From NCBI RefSeq assembly GCF_023516575.1, contig NZ_JAMGBE010000003.1, forward strand, positions 496,001 through 560,000: 64,000 bases of DNA, written 5' to 3'. The notes under the pieces are model-generated. The model searched no databases. It saw only the letters and a program-made list of their open reading frames with translations, and was not told the origin of the DNA. This document shows positions 35,698 to 45,943 of this stretch, in pieces. The stretch is from Sphingomonas hankyongi. GTDB lineage: Bacteria > Pseudomonadota > Alphaproteobacteria > Sphingomonadales > Sphingomonadaceae. A program made the translations under genes and the position numbers. Position 1 is the first letter of the stretch. Each line of letters begins with the position of its first letter.

Positions 35698-36294
35698 TCA
35701 AGCAACCGGCCGGCGCGCCCGAAGTGCCTGCGCAAGCGTGCCTTCGTCCAGATAATCGAGCTCACCTCCAACCGGAAGGCCGTGCGCCAACTGACTGAGG
35801 CGAACAGGAAATCCTTCCAGTCGCTCGGCGAGATAATGGGCCGTCGTCTGGCCTTCCAATGTTGCGTTCATCGCCAGGACTACCTCGTCGATGCCGCCCG
35901 CCGATACCCGGCGCACAAGCTTGTCGATGGTCAGGTCCTCGGGCCGCACACCTTCCAGCGCGGAGAGCCGTCCACCAAGCACATGGTAACGCCCCGGGAA
36001 AAGTCGCGAACGGTCGAGCGCCCAAAGGTCCGCGACCTCCTCGACCACGCACAGCATTTTCTCGTCGCGGCGCGGATCCCGGCAGATCGAGCATGGGTCC
36101 GACGTGTCGACATTGCCGCAGGTTGAGCAGGTCGAAAGCTTGTCGGCCACCGTCTGCAGCGCTGAGAGAAGCGGCTCCAGCGCCGCCTGCCGGCGCTTCA
36201 TCAGGTGCAGCACCGCGCGTCGAGCCGAGCGCGGCCCCAATCCGGGCAACCGCGCCAGCGCCTGGCTCAATGCTTCGATTTCCTGACTTGCCAC
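35698..36294 (-). CDS. recR: Recombination mediator RecR
   Basis: 198 residues from GTG 36294, giving the usual family length; upstream codons were rejected. An N-terminal helix-hairpin-helix ([19 protein letters not shown]) is followed by a zinc finger ([18 protein letters not shown], four Cys) and a Toprim domain ([29 protein letters not shown]). RecR works with RecO and RecF to load RecA on gapped DNA. Thirty-one bases upstream of def and divergent from fmt. Confidence 0.95.
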   Translation of the reverse strand: MASQEIEALSQALARLPGLGPRSARRAVLHLMKRRQAALEPLLSALQTVADKLSTCSTCGNVDTSDPCSICRDPRRDEKMLCVVEEVADLWALDRSRLFPGRYHVLGGRLSALEGVRPEDLTIDKLVRRVSAGGIDEVVLAMNATLEGQTTAHYLAERLEGFPVRLSQLAHGLPVGGELDYLDEGTLAQALRARRPVA

Positions 36295-36344
36295 TCTGCC
36301 TGCGGAGGTAGGCAATTCCGCGCGCTTTCGCCATAGGCGCAGCA

Positions 36345-37247
36345 ATGCGGGTCATCTTCATGGGATCGCCGGACTTCGCGGTGCCGAGCCTCAATGCGCT
36401 CGTCGAGGCAGGCCACGAGGTCATCGCGGCTTACGCCCAGCCCCCGCGCCCCGCCGGGCGGGGCAAGGCGGACCGTAAGACGGCGGTGCATGGGCGGGCG
36501 GAGCAGCTCGGGATCGCCGTGAGAACGCCACGGACTCTCCGCGATCCGGACGAGCAGGATCGGTTTCGACGGCTCGATGCGGATGTCGCAATCGTGGCGG
36601 CCTATGGGCTTATCCTGCCCAAACCGATCCTCGACGCGCCTAAAAAGGGCTGCATCAACGTACATGCTTCGCTCCTTCCACGCTGGCGTGGCGCGGCGCC
36701 GATCCAGCGGGCGATCCTCGCCGGGGACGAGATCAGCGGCGTCACCATCATGCAGATGGAGGAAGGGCTCGACACCGGCCCGATGCTGAACAAAGTCATA
36801 CTGGACATTCGTGGAAAGAATGCTGGGCAAGTCACTGAAGAATTGTCTGTTCTTGGGGCACGAGCGTTGCTCGACTGGTTCGCCGATCCGACTCCTGCCG
36901 AGGCGCAGCCCGAGGACGGGGTCACCTATGCGAGCAAGATCGACAAGGTGGAGGCGCGGATCGACTGGACGCAGCCTGCCCATAAAATCGAGCTTCAGGT
37001 CCGCGCCTTCGCGCCGACACCGGGGGCGTGGTTCGAAGCAAACGGCGAACGGATCAAGCTGCTGGATGGCAAAGCCGCGACGGATGCTTCGGGCGGAGCA
37101 GGCGAAGTTCTGGACGACTGCCTCAGCATCGCCGCCGGCGACGGCTACATCCGCCCGCTAAAGGTCCAGCGGGCGGGCCGGGCGCCGATGGCCCCGGGCG
37201 AGCTGCTTCGCGGCTTCGCAATCCCCAAAGGCACGATCCTGAAGTGA
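36345..37247 (+). CDS. fmt: Methionyl-tRNA formyltransferase
   Basis: 300 residues. N-terminal Rossmann-like formyltransferase domain with [17 protein letters not shown], the catalytic [18 protein letters not shown] (Asn and His) and downstream GLDTGPML, then the OB-like C-terminal domain binding tRNA. It formylates initiator Met-tRNA with 10-formyl-THF. The truA start overlaps its stop (GTGA). Confidence 0.96.
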   Translation: MRVIFMGSPDFAVPSLNALVEAGHEVIAAYAQPPRPAGRGKADRKTAVHGRAEQLGIAVRTPRTLRDPDEQDRFRRLDADVAIVAAYGLILPKPILDAPKKGCINVHASLLPRWRGAAPIQRAILAGDEISGVTIMQMEEGLDTGPMLNKVILDIRGKNAGQVTEELSVLGARALLDWFADPTPAEAQPEDGVTYASKIDKVEARIDWTQPAHKIELQVRAFAPTPGAWFEANGERIKLLDGKAATDASGGAGEVLDDCLSIAAGDGYIRPLKVQRAGRAPMAPGELLRGFAIPKGTILK

Positions 37248-37984
37248 CGCGCTGGCGACTTACCATCGAGTTCGACGGCGGCCCATTCATGGGCTGGCAG
37301 CGCCAGGACCACGGGCCATCGGTCCAGCAAACGCTCGAGGAAGCCGTCGAGCGGATGGTCCACGAGCGCGCAGTTTTCACCGCAGCCGGCCGAACCGACG
37401 CTGGCGTGCACGCCTTGGCGATGACGGCACATGTCGACATCGAGCGTGATCTAACGCCGCACCGCCTCCGCGAGGGCCTGAACGCGCTGGTCCGCCCGCA
37501 ACCGATCTCGGTGCTGGAGGTGCAGGAAGCGCCTGACGACTGGCACGCGCGCTTCTCGTGCATCCAGCGCCGCTACCTCTACCGCATCCTCAACCGCAGG
37601 GCCCCGCCTGCACTCGAAGCCGGGAAGCTCTGGCATGTACCCGTCGCCCTGGACGTCGAGGCGATGCAGGAGGGTGCCTCGATGCTGATCGGACGCCATG
37701 ACTTCACGACCTTCCGATCGGTGCACTGCCAGTCCGACAGTCCGGTGAAGACGCTTGACCGGCTGGACGTCACGCGGAACGGCGAAGAGATCCATATCCA
37801 GGCGGCGGCGAGAAGCTTCCTGCACCACCAGGTGCGCTCGATGGTCGGCTGCCTGGGCCTGGTGGGCCGCGGGCAGTGGCGACCGGAGGACATGGGCAAG
37901 GCCCTGGAGGCGCGTGACCGGGCCTCGCTCGGCCTCAACGCTCCGCCACACGGACTTTACTTTGTCGAGGCGGTCTACCCTTAG
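37244..37984 (+). CDS. truA: tRNA pseudouridine(38-40) synthase
   Basis: 246 residues from GTG 37244. It modifies U38-U40 of the anticodon stem-loop. The catalytic Asp is in [25 protein letters not shown] and the C-terminal [19 protein letters not shown] match the family. The upstream longer frame lies within fmt and was rejected. It ends sharing four bases with the decarboxylase-like gene. Confidence 0.95.
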   Translation: MTRWRLTIEFDGGPFMGWQRQDHGPSVQQTLEEAVERMVHERAVFTAAGRTDAGVHALAMTAHVDIERDLTPHRLREGLNALVRPQPISVLEVQEAPDDWHARFSCIQRRYLYRILNRRAPPALEAGKLWHVPVALDVEAMQEGASMLIGRHDFTTFRSVHCQSDSPVKTLDRLDVTRNGEEIHIQAAARSFLHHQVRSMVGCLGLVGRGQWRPEDMGKALEARDRASLGLNAPPHGLYFVEAVYP

Positions 37985-39210
37985 ACGAGGATCTCGCGAG
38001 CGGAGGGCCGGCTCTCCCAGCCCTGCGGGCTTGCCGTAAGCGCATAGGCGCCTGCTGCGAAGATCGCGATGACGTCACCCGGCTCCGCACGCGGCAATTC
38101 CACCTGATCGCCGAACACGTCATGGGGCGTCGCGAGGCAGCCGGTGACGGTGACGACTTCTTCTGCCGCATCTTCGTAGCGGCCCGCGATGGCGATCGGA
38201 TAGTTGCCGCGGCCGCGCTCCAGCAGGCAGCCTGTCGCCCTGAGCAGATGATGGCCGCCGCCATCTGTCGTCAGGAAAGTCTCTCCGCAGCTTTCGGTGC
38301 GGTCGAGAATGCGGGTCAGATAGACCCCTGCCTCGCCCACCAACCATCGCCCGAGCTCCAGTGACAGGCGGGTGGTCGCGAGCAGTTCCGGGCCATGGCA
38401 CAGGGTGTCGTGAAGCGCCTCGGCCATACGATAGATGTCGAGTGGCTCATCCCCGTGGAGGCAAGGGACGTCAAAGCCGCCCCCGAGGTTCAGCTCCGGC
38501 AGCGGCAGTCCCAATTTGTCGGCGATGTCGCCGGCGCAGTGGATGATCGCCTTGTGCGCCTGGATCAGCGCATCGGTGTCCAGGCATTGAGCAGCCGCAA
38601 AGATATGGACGCCCCGCCAATCCACCCCGGCCTCGATCAGCCCCTGGACAACCGACGCCGCGCGTCCGGCGTCGATTCCGAACGGGCTCGCACAGGCGCC
38701 GAGCGTCAGCTTGCCGGCCTCGATCGAGAAAGGAGGGTTCACGCGGACCGCGAGCTTCGGCTGAATGCCGAGACGTTCGGCAGCGAGGATCGCGCGGCGA
38801 GCCTCTCCTTCGCTTTCGACGCTGATCGTTGCGCCGGCGCTTATGCCCGCCTCAAGCTCGTCGTCGCGCTTTCCGGGACCCGCGAAAGTAATCGGAATTC
38901 CGGCAAGCTTGGCGGCCTTCAGCCGCTCCAGCTCGCCGCGAGAAACAATCCGGAAGCCGTCCACATACCTGCCAAGGAAATGCAGCAGATCCTCATAAGG
39001 GTTTGCCGAGACGGTATAATAGATCGCCAGCCCGTCTGGCATCGCGGCCTTCAGGCGGGCGAATTGACCGCCGATGATATTGTTGTCGTAGACGAAGAGC
39101 GGCGTGCCGCCAGCTTCGTCGATAATCTCGTCGGCGCGAATGCCGCTGATCATCAGCTGCCCGTCGGTATCGGCGGCGAAATAGGGTGGGATCGGGCCAC
39201 TCGGCTTCAT
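37981..39210 (-). CDS. Fold-III PLP decarboxylase homologue lacking catalytic residues
   Basis: 409 residues. Overall it matches the ornithine/DAP-decarboxylase fold and most closely the exosortase-associated decarboxylase-type family ([37 protein letters not shown]). The PLP-binding Lys of the KANP motif is Ser68 ([13 protein letters not shown]). The GSQ loop is AAQ ([10 protein letters not shown], 202-211). The C-terminal catalytic Cys of GPLCTP-like motifs is Ala360 ([10 protein letters not shown]). The frame is intact, with no stops or shifts, so the protein is probably made but cannot use PLP normally. No exosortase genes are nearby. Confidence 0.75.
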   Translation of the reverse strand: MKPSGPIPPYFAADTDGQLMISGIRADEIIDEAGGTPLFVYDNNIIGGQFARLKAAMPDGLAIYYTVSANPYEDLLHFLGRYVDGFRIVSRGELERLKAAKLAGIPITFAGPGKRDDELEAGISAGATISVESEGEARRAILAAERLGIQPKLAVRVNPPFSIEAGKLTLGACASPFGIDAGRAASVVQGLIEAGVDWRGVHIFAAAQCLDTDALIQAHKAIIHCAGDIADKLGLPLPELNLGGGFDVPCLHGDEPLDIYRMAEALHDTLCHGPELLATTRLSLELGRWLVGEAGVYLTRILDRTESCGETFLTTDGGGHHLLRATGCLLERGRGNYPIAIAGRYEDAAEEVVTVTGCLATPHDVFGDQVELPRAEPGDVIAIFAAGAYALTASPQGWESRPSAREILV

Positions 39211-39236
39211 CCTGTCCCTCCCCTGTCCCGCTCGCC

Positions 39237-40202
39237 TTATTCCGCGGCCAGCGCTTCGAATTCCATCGACGCGAGGAATTTCTCAGCGTCGAGGGCGGCC
39301 ATGCACCCCGTTCCGGCCGCCGTGACGGCCTGGCGGTAAATCTTGTCCATCACGTCGCCGCACGCAAAAACGCCCGCTACGTTCGTTCGCGTCGTGCCGA
39401 GCTCGACCTTGATGTAGCCGTCCTCATCGAGCTCAAGCTGGCTGGCGAACAGCTCGGTCGCCGGCTTGTGGCCGATGGCGACGAACGCGCCATCGACGGG
39501 AACCCGCGTGATCTCTCCCGTGAGCTTGTTGAGCACATCAAGGCCGACCAGAGCTTCGGGCTCGCCGCCGCCCACGAACTCGACGACTTCGGAATCCCAC
39601 ATCAGCTTGATGTTCGGATGCGCAAAAAGCCGGTCCTGAAGGATCTTCTCGGCGCGGAGCGAATCGCGGCGGTGGATCAGGGTGACGTCATGGCTGTGGT
39701 TGGTGAGGTAAAGCGCCTCCTCAACCGCGGTATTGCCGCCGCCGATCACCGCCACCCGCTTGCCGCGGTAGAAAAAGCCGTCGCAGGTTGCGCAGGCGGA
39801 GGCGCCCCTGCCCTTCATATGTTCTTCCGAAGGAAGGCCGAGCCACTTGGCCTGGGCGCCCGTCGCAATCACCAGCGTGTCCGCGAAATAATGCGTGCCG
39901 CCGTCCCCGCTCAGCCGGAATGGTCGCCGCGATAGGTCCACTTCGGCAATGTGGTCCCACACGATCTTGGTGCCGACATGCTCAGCCTGGGCCTGCATCT
40001 CTTCCATCAGCCAGGGCCCCTGGATGACGTCGCGGAAGCCGGGATAGTTCTCGACATCGGTCGTAGTGGTCAGCTGGCCGCCCGGCTGAATGCCCTGGAT
40101 GACGATCGGCGCGAGGCCGGCGCGCGCCGCGTAGATGGCGGCGGTCAGCCCTGCGGGGCCGGAACCGAGGATCGCAACGCGGGTGGAAATGCTGTTCGTC
40201 AT
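39237..40202 (-). CDS. trxB: Thioredoxin reductase
   Basis: 321 residues. It reduces thioredoxin with NADPH through FAD and a redox disulfide. FAD motif [19 protein letters not shown], redox-active Cys137-Cys140 in [15 protein letters not shown] motif [13 protein letters not shown], and C-terminal [19 protein letters not shown]. Standard length. It lies between pyrG (67 bases upstream) and the decarboxylase homologue. Confidence 0.96.
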   Translation of the reverse strand: MTNSISTRVAILGSGPAGLTAAIYAARAGLAPIVIQGIQPGGQLTTTTDVENYPGFRDVIQGPWLMEEMQAQAEHVGTKIVWDHIAEVDLSRRPFRLSGDGGTHYFADTLVIATGAQAKWLGLPSEEHMKGRGASACATCDGFFYRGKRVAVIGGGNTAVEEALYLTNHSHDVTLIHRRDSLRAEKILQDRLFAHPNIKLMWDSEVVEFVGGGEPEALVGLDVLNKLTGEITRVPVDGAFVAIGHKPATELFASQLELDEDGYIKVELGTTRTNVAGVFACGDVMDKIYRQAVTAAGTGCMAALDAEKFLASMEFEALAAE

Positions 40203-40269
40203 GGGTCCGATTTAGTGCTCAATGGAAATTAAACCAGCCGATCTTGCTGTGTAACCTGCCCCCGGCAGG

Positions 40270-41904
40270 TCACACGAGCCTCGATTGCTTCAGCGCAGCT
40301 TCGATGAAGCCCGCAAAGAGCGGGTGCGGCTCGAAGGGCCGGCTCTTGAGCTCCGGATGGAACTGGACGCCGATGAACCAGGGATGGTCAGGCCGCTCGA
40401 CAATCTCCGGCAGCTGATCGTCCGGCGACATACCGGAGAAAATCAGCCCAGCGCCCTCGAGCGCATCGCGGTAGTGGACGTTGACCTCGTAGCGATGGCG
40501 GTGTCGCTCGCTGATCTCGTCGCTGCCGTAGATAGAGCGGACGACACTATTCCCGTCCAGCTTGGCGGGATAGGCGCCGAGCCGCATCGTTCCCCCGAGA
40601 TCGCCGCCGGCCGCCCGTTTCTGCAGACCCTCCTCGCTCATCCATTCGGTGATCATGCCGACCACCGGCTCAGGCGTCTCGCCGAACTCAGTCGTCGAAG
40701 CCTCTTCGATCCCGGCCTGGTTCCGCGCCGCCTCGATGCAAGCCATCTGCATACCGAGGCAAATTCCGAAAAACGGTATTTCGCGCTCGCGAGCGAATTT
40801 CACGCTGGCGATCTTCCCCTCGCTGCCGCGCTCGCCGAACCCGCCGGGGACGAGTATCCCATGCAAGGGCTCCAGCCCGGCGACGATGTCGGCCTCCGGA
40901 TGCTCGAACAGTTCGGCATCGATCCACTCGATATTGACCTTCGCTCGATTGGCGATGCCGCCGTGGACAAGAGCCTCGCGAAGGCTTTTGTAGGCATCGG
41001 GAAGGCCTACGTACTTCCCAACGACACCGATCGTGACCTCGCTGTCGTAATGATCGATGCGGTCCATGATGTCGTTCCAGACCGCGAGCTCGGGTTCAGT
41101 CGCGTCGACGATGCCGAATGCGCGCAGCACTTCGTCGTCGAGACCGCCGGCATGATAGGAAAGCGGCACATCGTAGATATTGCGGGCGTCGAGCGCCTCA
41201 ATGACCGCCGACTTCGGCACGTTGCAGAAAAGCGCGATCTTCTCACGCTCGCTGTCGGGGATTTCCTTCTCGGTCCGGCAGAGAAGCACGTCCGGCTGGA
41301 CACCCAGGCTGGAAAGCTCTCGGACGCTATGCTGCGTCGGCTTGGTCTTGAGCTCGCCGGCCGCCTTGATCCACGGGACAAGGGTCGTGTGGACACTGAC
41401 GGAATTGCCGCGGCCGAGGTCGTTGCGAAGCTGCCGGATCGCTTCGATGAACGGCAGGCTTTCGATATCTCCGACGGTCCCGCCAATCTCGCAGATGACG
41501 AAGTCGACATCGTCGGTGTCCGCGACCGCGAAATCCTTGATGGCGTTGGTGACATGGGGGACGACCTGGACGGTCGCGCCGAGATAGTCGCCGCGACGCT
41601 CCTTCGCGATGATGTCCCGATAGATGCGCCCGGTCGTGATGTTGTCGGACTGCTTTGAAGAGACCCCAGTGAATCGCTCATAGTGGCCGAGATCGAGATC
41701 GGTCTCGGCTCCGTCGTCCGTCACATAGACCTCGCCGTGCTGATACGGGCTCATCGTGCCCGGATCGACGTTCAGATAAGGATCGAACTTGCGGATGCGG
41801 ACCTTGAATCCGCGCGCCTGGAGGAGAGCCCCCAAGGAGGCTGAAAGGAGACCTTTACCAAGCGAGGAGACCACGCCGCCGGTAACGAAAATGAACCGCG
41901 CCAT
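40270..41904 (-). CDS. pyrG: CTP synthase
   Basis: 544 residues. The synthetase half begins [20 protein letters not shown] with its P-loop and has [17 protein letters not shown]. The C-terminal glutaminase half has the nucleophile Cys in [11 protein letters not shown] and the His-Glu of [12 protein letters not shown]. It makes CTP from UTP, ATP and glutamine. It is 74 bases downstream of secG on the same strand. In Caulobacter CTP synthase also forms filaments that affect curvature; nothing here tests that. Confidence 0.97.
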   Translation of the reverse strand: MARFIFVTGGVVSSLGKGLLSASLGALLQARGFKVRIRKFDPYLNVDPGTMSPYQHGEVYVTDDGAETDLDLGHYERFTGVSSKQSDNITTGRIYRDIIAKERRGDYLGATVQVVPHVTNAIKDFAVADTDDVDFVICEIGGTVGDIESLPFIEAIRQLRNDLGRGNSVSVHTTLVPWIKAAGELKTKPTQHSVRELSSLGVQPDVLLCRTEKEIPDSEREKIALFCNVPKSAVIEALDARNIYDVPLSYHAGGLDDEVLRAFGIVDATEPELAVWNDIMDRIDHYDSEVTIGVVGKYVGLPDAYKSLREALVHGGIANRAKVNIEWIDAELFEHPEADIVAGLEPLHGILVPGGFGERGSEGKIASVKFAREREIPFFGICLGMQMACIEAARNQAGIEEASTTEFGETPEPVVGMITEWMSEEGLQKRAAGGDLGGTMRLGAYPAKLDGNSVVRSIYGSDEISERHRHRYEVNVHYRDALEGAGLIFSGMSPDDQLPEIVERPDHPWFIGVQFHPELKSRPFEPHPLFAGFIEAALKQSRLV

Positions 41905-41978
41905 GGGATTCGAGGCTTAAGTCGCTTCCGCCGACTTCCGCAAGCCGGGGAGCGAAAAATTATTGTGAATGATGAAGA

Positions 41979-42344
41979 TTATTGGGCCAGCGGAACCGCG
42001 GGCGCAGCGTCATTCTGCTGAGGCTGCGCGCCCGGAAGCGGAGCCGCAGGCGTCTGAGCCGGCTGGCTGTTCTGCGCCGGGCGCTTGCTCGCAAGCGAGG
42101 TATCGATCTTCGGCGTTTCGTGAGTCACGCCGGCGATTGCGGCCATCAGGATCGACAGGACGATGAAAATTCCCCCAAGGATCGACGTCGACCGCGTGAG
42201 GAAATCGGCGGCGCCGCGCGCCGTCATGAAACCGGAGGAGCTGCCGCCCACGCCAAGTCCGCCACCCTCAGAACGCTGCATCAAAATCACGCCGATCAGC
42301 GCGATTGCGATAACTGACTGAACGATCAGGAGAAAAGCGAACAT
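41979..42344 (-). CDS. secG: Preprotein translocase subunit SecG
   Basis: 121 residues. Two membrane helices (about 3-20 and 55-77) are separated by the conserved cytosolic loop with VILMQRSEGGGLGVGGSS and TARGAADFLTRST. The C-terminal tail (about 90-121) is Ala/Pro/Gln-rich and unstructured, as in related alphaproteobacteria. It is part of the SecYEG channel. It lies between tpiA and pyrG. Confidence 0.92.
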   Translation of the reverse strand: MFAFLLIVQSVIAIALIGVILMQRSEGGGLGVGGSSSGFMTARGAADFLTRSTSILGGIFIVLSILMAAIAGVTHETPKIDTSLASKRPAQNSQPAQTPAAPLPGAQPQQNDAAPAVPLAQ

Positions 42345-42392
42345 GATGGACTTTCTTGGAAGCTTGAGCGAGGCGATCTAGGCGCCTTCGGC

Positions 42393-43145
42393 CTAGGCTT
42401 CAACCTTCTCAGCGGCAGCCGCGACGATCGGGATGAAATCCGCCTGCTTGAGGCTTGCTCCGCCAACGAGTGCGCCGTCGACGTCCGGCACCGCAAAGAT
42501 CTCCGAGGCATTCGACGCCTTTACCGACCCGCCGTAAAGGATACGCACGTCGGCGCCGTCGGCGCCGTAGGCCTCCTGCAGTTGTCGCCTAAGCGCCGCA
42601 TGCATTTCGGCAATTTCGGCCATGGTCGGGATCTTGCCCGTGCCGATCGCCCAGATCGGCTCATAGGCGATCGCCAAGCGGTTCGGGTCAGCCTGTCGCG
42701 GGAGAGAGGCCGCAAGCTGAGCACATACAATCTCAACCGCTGAGCCCGCCTCGCGGACAGCAAGGCTTTCTCCAATGCATAAAATAACGTCCAGTCCGCA
42801 GGCCAGCGCGGCCTCGGCCTTGGCCTTCACTTCCTCGTCGCTCTCACGCTGCGCGTCGCGACGCTCGGAATGACCAACGATCGTGAGCTTTGCGCCGGCG
42901 TCCCGCAGCATCTTCGCCGAGATGCAGCCCGTGTGCGCACCCTGCTCGGCAAAATGGACATCCTGCCCGCCTATCGGAAGATCGACGGCACGAGCGGCAC
43001 GTTCGATAAGGATCGCAGGCACGCAAAGGGCCACGTCTACTTGCGGATAATCGCGCGCGGTGCGCGCAATTGCCTCGATCTCCGCAATGTCGCCGGACAT
43101 TCCGTGCATCTTCCAATTGCCGGCGACGAGCTTCTTGAGTGCCAT
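42393..43145 (-). CDS. tpiA: Triosephosphate isomerase
   Basis: 250 residues. Catalytic Lys in AGNWKMHG, His in IVGHSERRD, and Glu in AYEPIWAIGTG; the phosphate loops LYGGSVKASN and GALVGGASL are intact. It interconverts DHAP and glyceraldehyde-3-phosphate. First gene of tpiA-secG-pyrG; divergent from ppiD with a 118-base gap. Confidence 0.97.
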   Translation of the reverse strand: MALKKLVAGNWKMHGMSGDIAEIEAIARTARDYPQVDVALCVPAILIERAARAVDLPIGGQDVHFAEQGAHTGCISAKMLRDAGAKLTIVGHSERRDAQRESDEEVKAKAEAALACGLDVILCIGESLAVREAGSAVEIVCAQLAASLPRQADPNRLAIAYEPIWAIGTGKIPTMAEIAEMHAALRRQLQEAYGADGADVRILYGGSVKASNASEIFAVPDVDGALVGGASLKQADFIPIVAAAAEKVEA

Positions 43146-43205
43146 TCAATCCCCCTTCAGCGGACGTGCCCCTAGCCTCCCGAGCCCGCAAGCGGAAGCC
43201 GCGCC

Positions 43206-43234
43206 TTGATGCGGTTCGGCAGCGCCTCTAAAGC
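43206..43234 (+). promoter_or_regulatory. Candidate promoter for ppiD
   Basis: TTGATG (43206-43211), 17-base spacer, TAAAGC (43229-43234). The transcript would start near 43241, giving a leader of about 22 bases. The -10 is imperfect. Confidence 0.35.
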
Positions 43235-43263
43235 CGCACGACTTTCACTGCCCACGGACCTCC

Positions 43264-45207
43264 ATGCTCACCTCCTTCCGCCGCCTTTCCAAGTCAAAAG
43301 TCGGAACGGCGATCATCGCCACATTCTTCGTCCTGATCCTGATCGGGTTCGCGATGAGCGATATCCGCAACTTCGGTTCGGGCGACATCGGTTTCGGCTT
43401 GAGCAGCTCAACGATCGCCAAGGTCGGCGACCAGCGCATCTCGGATCGGGAGCTTAACGACGCGGTGCAGCGGCGGCTGCAGCAGGAGCGGCAGCAAAAC
43501 CCTGACGCCGACTACAATACTGTTGCCCGCGACTTCGATCGCATCCTTGCCGCGCTGATCGACCAGAACGCGTTGATCGCATTCGCAAGCAAGCATGGGT
43601 TCCCCCTTTCCAAGCGGCTCGTCGACGCTGAAATCGCACAAATCCCGGAGACACGGGGCTTCAACGGGCAATTCAGCGAGCAGGCCTATCAGGGTTTCCT
43701 GTCGCGCCAGCGCTTGACGGACCGCCAAGTTCGCCAGCTGATCACTGGCGGGCTCATCCAGCGCTTGCTCCTTGGGCCTGTCGCGGTGAACCCGCGAGTC
43801 TCCGTTGGGATGGCCACGCCATATGCATCGATGCTGCTGGAGGCACGCGAAGGCGAAGCTGCAATCATACCTATCGACATGTTCAAGGCGGGTCTCAATC
43901 CCACCGACCCGGACCTGCAGCGTTATTATGCGGCCAACCGCGCTCGCTACGTGATACCGGAGCAAAGGGTCGTGCGGTTCGCGCGTATCGGCTCTGAGCA
44001 GGTCGCGAACGTCGCTGCCAGCGATCAGGAGATCGCTGCTTATTACAATTCGAACCAGGCAACCTACGGCGCCAAGCAGACGCGCGTGCTGAGCCAGGTC
44101 GTCGTGCCCGACCAGAATGCGGCAAACGCCATCGCCGCCCGCGCCAAGGGGGGCGCGAGCCTGAGCGCGGCTGCTGCCCCGGCCGGAGCCAATGCGGCGG
44201 TAAGCGCACTCGGACCTCAAACGCGAGAGGCCTATGCCTCCGTCGCGGGCAACAACGTCGCCGCGGCCGTCTTCGGTGCTGCCTCGGGCGCAGTTGTCGG
44301 GCCCCTCAAGTCCGATTTCGGATGGGTCGTCGTGAAGGTCGATGCGATCAAGACCGAGGGCGGGAAGAGCCTTGAGCAAGCCAAGAGTGAGATTGCCGCG
44401 AAAGTCACGGCAGACAAGCGCAAGCAGGCGATCGAAGCGATCGTCGACCGGCTCCAGAACGCCGTGGATGACGGAAGCAATTTCAGCGAGGCGGCAGCGC
44501 AGTCGAAGCTCGAAGTGATCACGACGCCTGCGGTGATCGCGAACGGCACCTCCCGGGCGGATCCCGCCTATCGCCTTCCGCCGGATCTGGCTCCCGCGCT
44601 CAAGGGCGCGTTCGAGATGGCGCCTAACGATCCCCCCGAAATTGTCAGCCTGGGCGAAGACAAGGGATATGCCCTGGTTGCTCCGGGCGACGTAACCAGC
44701 GCAGCTCCCGCGCCGCTCGCGTCCATTCGTGACAAGGTGCTCGCCGACTGGACCGAGGCAGAAGCAGCGACGCGCGCTCGCGCGGCGGCCAATGCGATCG
44801 CGGCCAAGGCATCGAAGGGCACACCTCTTGGCAAGGCAGCCGAGGAGACTCGCGCTGGATTGCCGGCGGTCCGTCCACTCGCCGCGCGGCGTATCCAGAT
44901 CGCGACGTCCAACGAACCGGTGCCGCCTCCGATGCAGGCTCTTTTCAGCCTGGAGCAGGGCAAGAGCCGGATGGTCGCCGACCAGAAGTCGCGGGTCTTC
45001 TTCGTCGTGAAAGTGAACAAGGTCGTTCCCGGCAACGCCCTCCTCCAGCCCGGGCTGATCAGCAGGATGCAGAACGAGCTCCGCGAAGCGCTTTCGAACG
45101 ACTATGCGACGCAGTTCCTTGCGGCCATCCGGGCCGACGCTGAGGTGCGCCGGAACGAAAGCGCCATCGTGGCGGCCAAGCAAAGGCTGACGGCAAGCGG
45201 AAGCTGA
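43264..45207 (+). CDS. ppiD: Inner-membrane periplasmic chaperone/isomerase PpiD
   Basis: 647 residues. An N-terminal membrane helix (about 14-31) anchors a large periplasmic part. SurA_N-like region (VGDQRISDRELNDAVQRRL to about residue 170), then a central parvulin domain (ALGPQTREAYASV; DFGWVVVKVDAI) that is poorly conserved, then further helices. PpiD works at the exit of the Sec channel. Its neighbours secG and tpiA (divergent) fit. The next gene on this strand is lexA. Confidence 0.9.
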   Translation: MLTSFRRLSKSKVGTAIIATFFVLILIGFAMSDIRNFGSGDIGFGLSSSTIAKVGDQRISDRELNDAVQRRLQQERQQNPDADYNTVARDFDRILAALIDQNALIAFASKHGFPLSKRLVDAEIAQIPETRGFNGQFSEQAYQGFLSRQRLTDRQVRQLITGGLIQRLLLGPVAVNPRVSVGMATPYASMLLEAREGEAAIIPIDMFKAGLNPTDPDLQRYYAANRARYVIPEQRVVRFARIGSEQVANVAASDQEIAAYYNSNQATYGAKQTRVLSQVVVPDQNAANAIAARAKGGASLSAAAAPAGANAAVSALGPQTREAYASVAGNNVAAAVFGAASGAVVGPLKSDFGWVVVKVDAIKTEGGKSLEQAKSEIAAKVTADKRKQAIEAIVDRLQNAVDDGSNFSEAAAQSKLEVITTPAVIANGTSRADPAYRLPPDLAPALKGAFEMAPNDPPEIVSLGEDKGYALVAPGDVTSAAPAPLASIRDKVLADWTEAEAATRARAAANAIAAKASKGTPLGKAAEETRAGLPAVRPLAARRIQIATSNEPVPPPMQALFSLEQGKSRMVADQKSRVFFVVKVNKVVPGNALLQPGLISRMQNELREALSNDYATQFLAAIRADAEVRRNESAIVAAKQRLTASGS

Positions 45208-45220
45208 CACCCAGCGGCAC

Positions 45221-45249
45221 TTGACGCGCCAGCCTTTGTTGCCTAGACG
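45221..45249 (+). promoter_or_regulatory. lexA promoter
   Basis: TTGACG (45221-45226), exactly 17 bases, TAGACG (45244-45249). The last G of the -10 begins the SOS box. The expected start is near 45256, inside the box, so LexA binding excludes polymerase. The leader is about 23 bases and contains GAGGGGG. Confidence 0.65.
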
Positions 45250-45263
45250 TTCCCTATTCGTTC
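45249..45263 (+). promoter_or_regulatory. SOS box (LexA site) at lexA
   Basis: GTTCCCTATTCGTTC, a perfect GTTC-N7-GTTC alphaproteobacterial SOS box, 15 bases before the lexA ATG. Its position implies negative autoregulation by LexA. Confidence 0.9.
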
Positions 45264-45278
45264 TGAGGGGGTCGGTCG

Positions 45279-45920
45279 ATGCTGACGGCAAAGCAGCGTG
45301 AATTGCTCCTGTTTATCGATGAGCGCCTGAAGGCTGGCGGCATATCGCCAAGCTTCGATGAAATGCGGGAGGCGCTCGACCTTCGTTCCAAATCGGGAGT
45401 TCACCGTCTTATCTCCGCGCTCGAGGAGCGAGGATTCATTCGGCGGCTGCCAAATCGAGCGCGTGCCCTGGAAGTCGTGAAGCTGCCGGAGACGGCTCCC
45501 GCTGCACGGCCGATGCAGGCCGTGCCAGCCCCCGCCAATGACACGCTCGATCTTCCGCTTCATGGCCGGATCGCTGCCGGCACGCCGATCGAGGCACTTC
45601 AGGGAACGGAGACTTTCCCGGTCCCGGCGGCTCTCCTCGGTCCCGGCGAACATTATGCGCTCGAGGTGTCCGGCGATTCGATGGTCGACGAAGGCATTCT
45701 CGACGGCGATTTTGCGCTTATCCGCAAGGTCGACACCGCGCGGGACGGCGAGATCGTGGTCGCGCTGATCGATAATGAGGAGGCGACGCTGAAGACCTAT
45801 CGCCGCGAAGGGCGGATGATCCGGCTCGACCCGGCGAATTCGCGCTACGAACCGCAGCGGTACGACGGAGGACGAGTGATCATCCAGGGGCGGCTGGCAG
45901 GGCTGATCCGGCGTTACTGA
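45279..45920 (+). CDS. lexA: LexA repressor
   Basis: 213 residues. The winged-helix DNA-binding domain occupies about residues 1-65 ([20 protein letters not shown]). Self-cleavage site Ala100-Gly101 in GRIAAGTP; catalytic dyad Ser134 (SGDSMVDEG) and Lys172 (ATLKTYRR). RecA-stimulated autolysis would induce the SOS genes, which here include itself and probably rmuC. The ATG follows GAGGGGG. In many sphingomonads trp and moa/moe genes lie between ppiD and lexA; they are absent here. Confidence 0.96.
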   Translation: MLTAKQRELLLFIDERLKAGGISPSFDEMREALDLRSKSGVHRLISALEERGFIRRLPNRARALEVVKLPETAPAARPMQAVPAPANDTLDLPLHGRIAAGTPIEALQGTETFPVPAALLGPGEHYALEVSGDSMVDEGILDGDFALIRKVDTARDGEIVVALIDNEEATLKTYRREGRMIRLDPANSRYEPQRYDGGRVIIQGRLAGLIRRY

Positions 45921-45943
45921 GCGGCCGACGAGGAGCGTAGGAA

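Noticed and set aside
37981-39210. An exosortase/PEP-CTERM locus
   Set aside because: The decarboxylase homologue belongs to that type of family, but no exosortase, PEP-CTERM substrate or polysaccharide gene is nearby, and its catalytic residues are lost.
43408-45291. Long minus-strand open frame of about 627 codons opposite ppiD
   Set aside because: It is the mirror of a high-GC gene. Composition is Arg/Gly/His-rich with no family motifs, while ppiD on the plus strand has clear domains.
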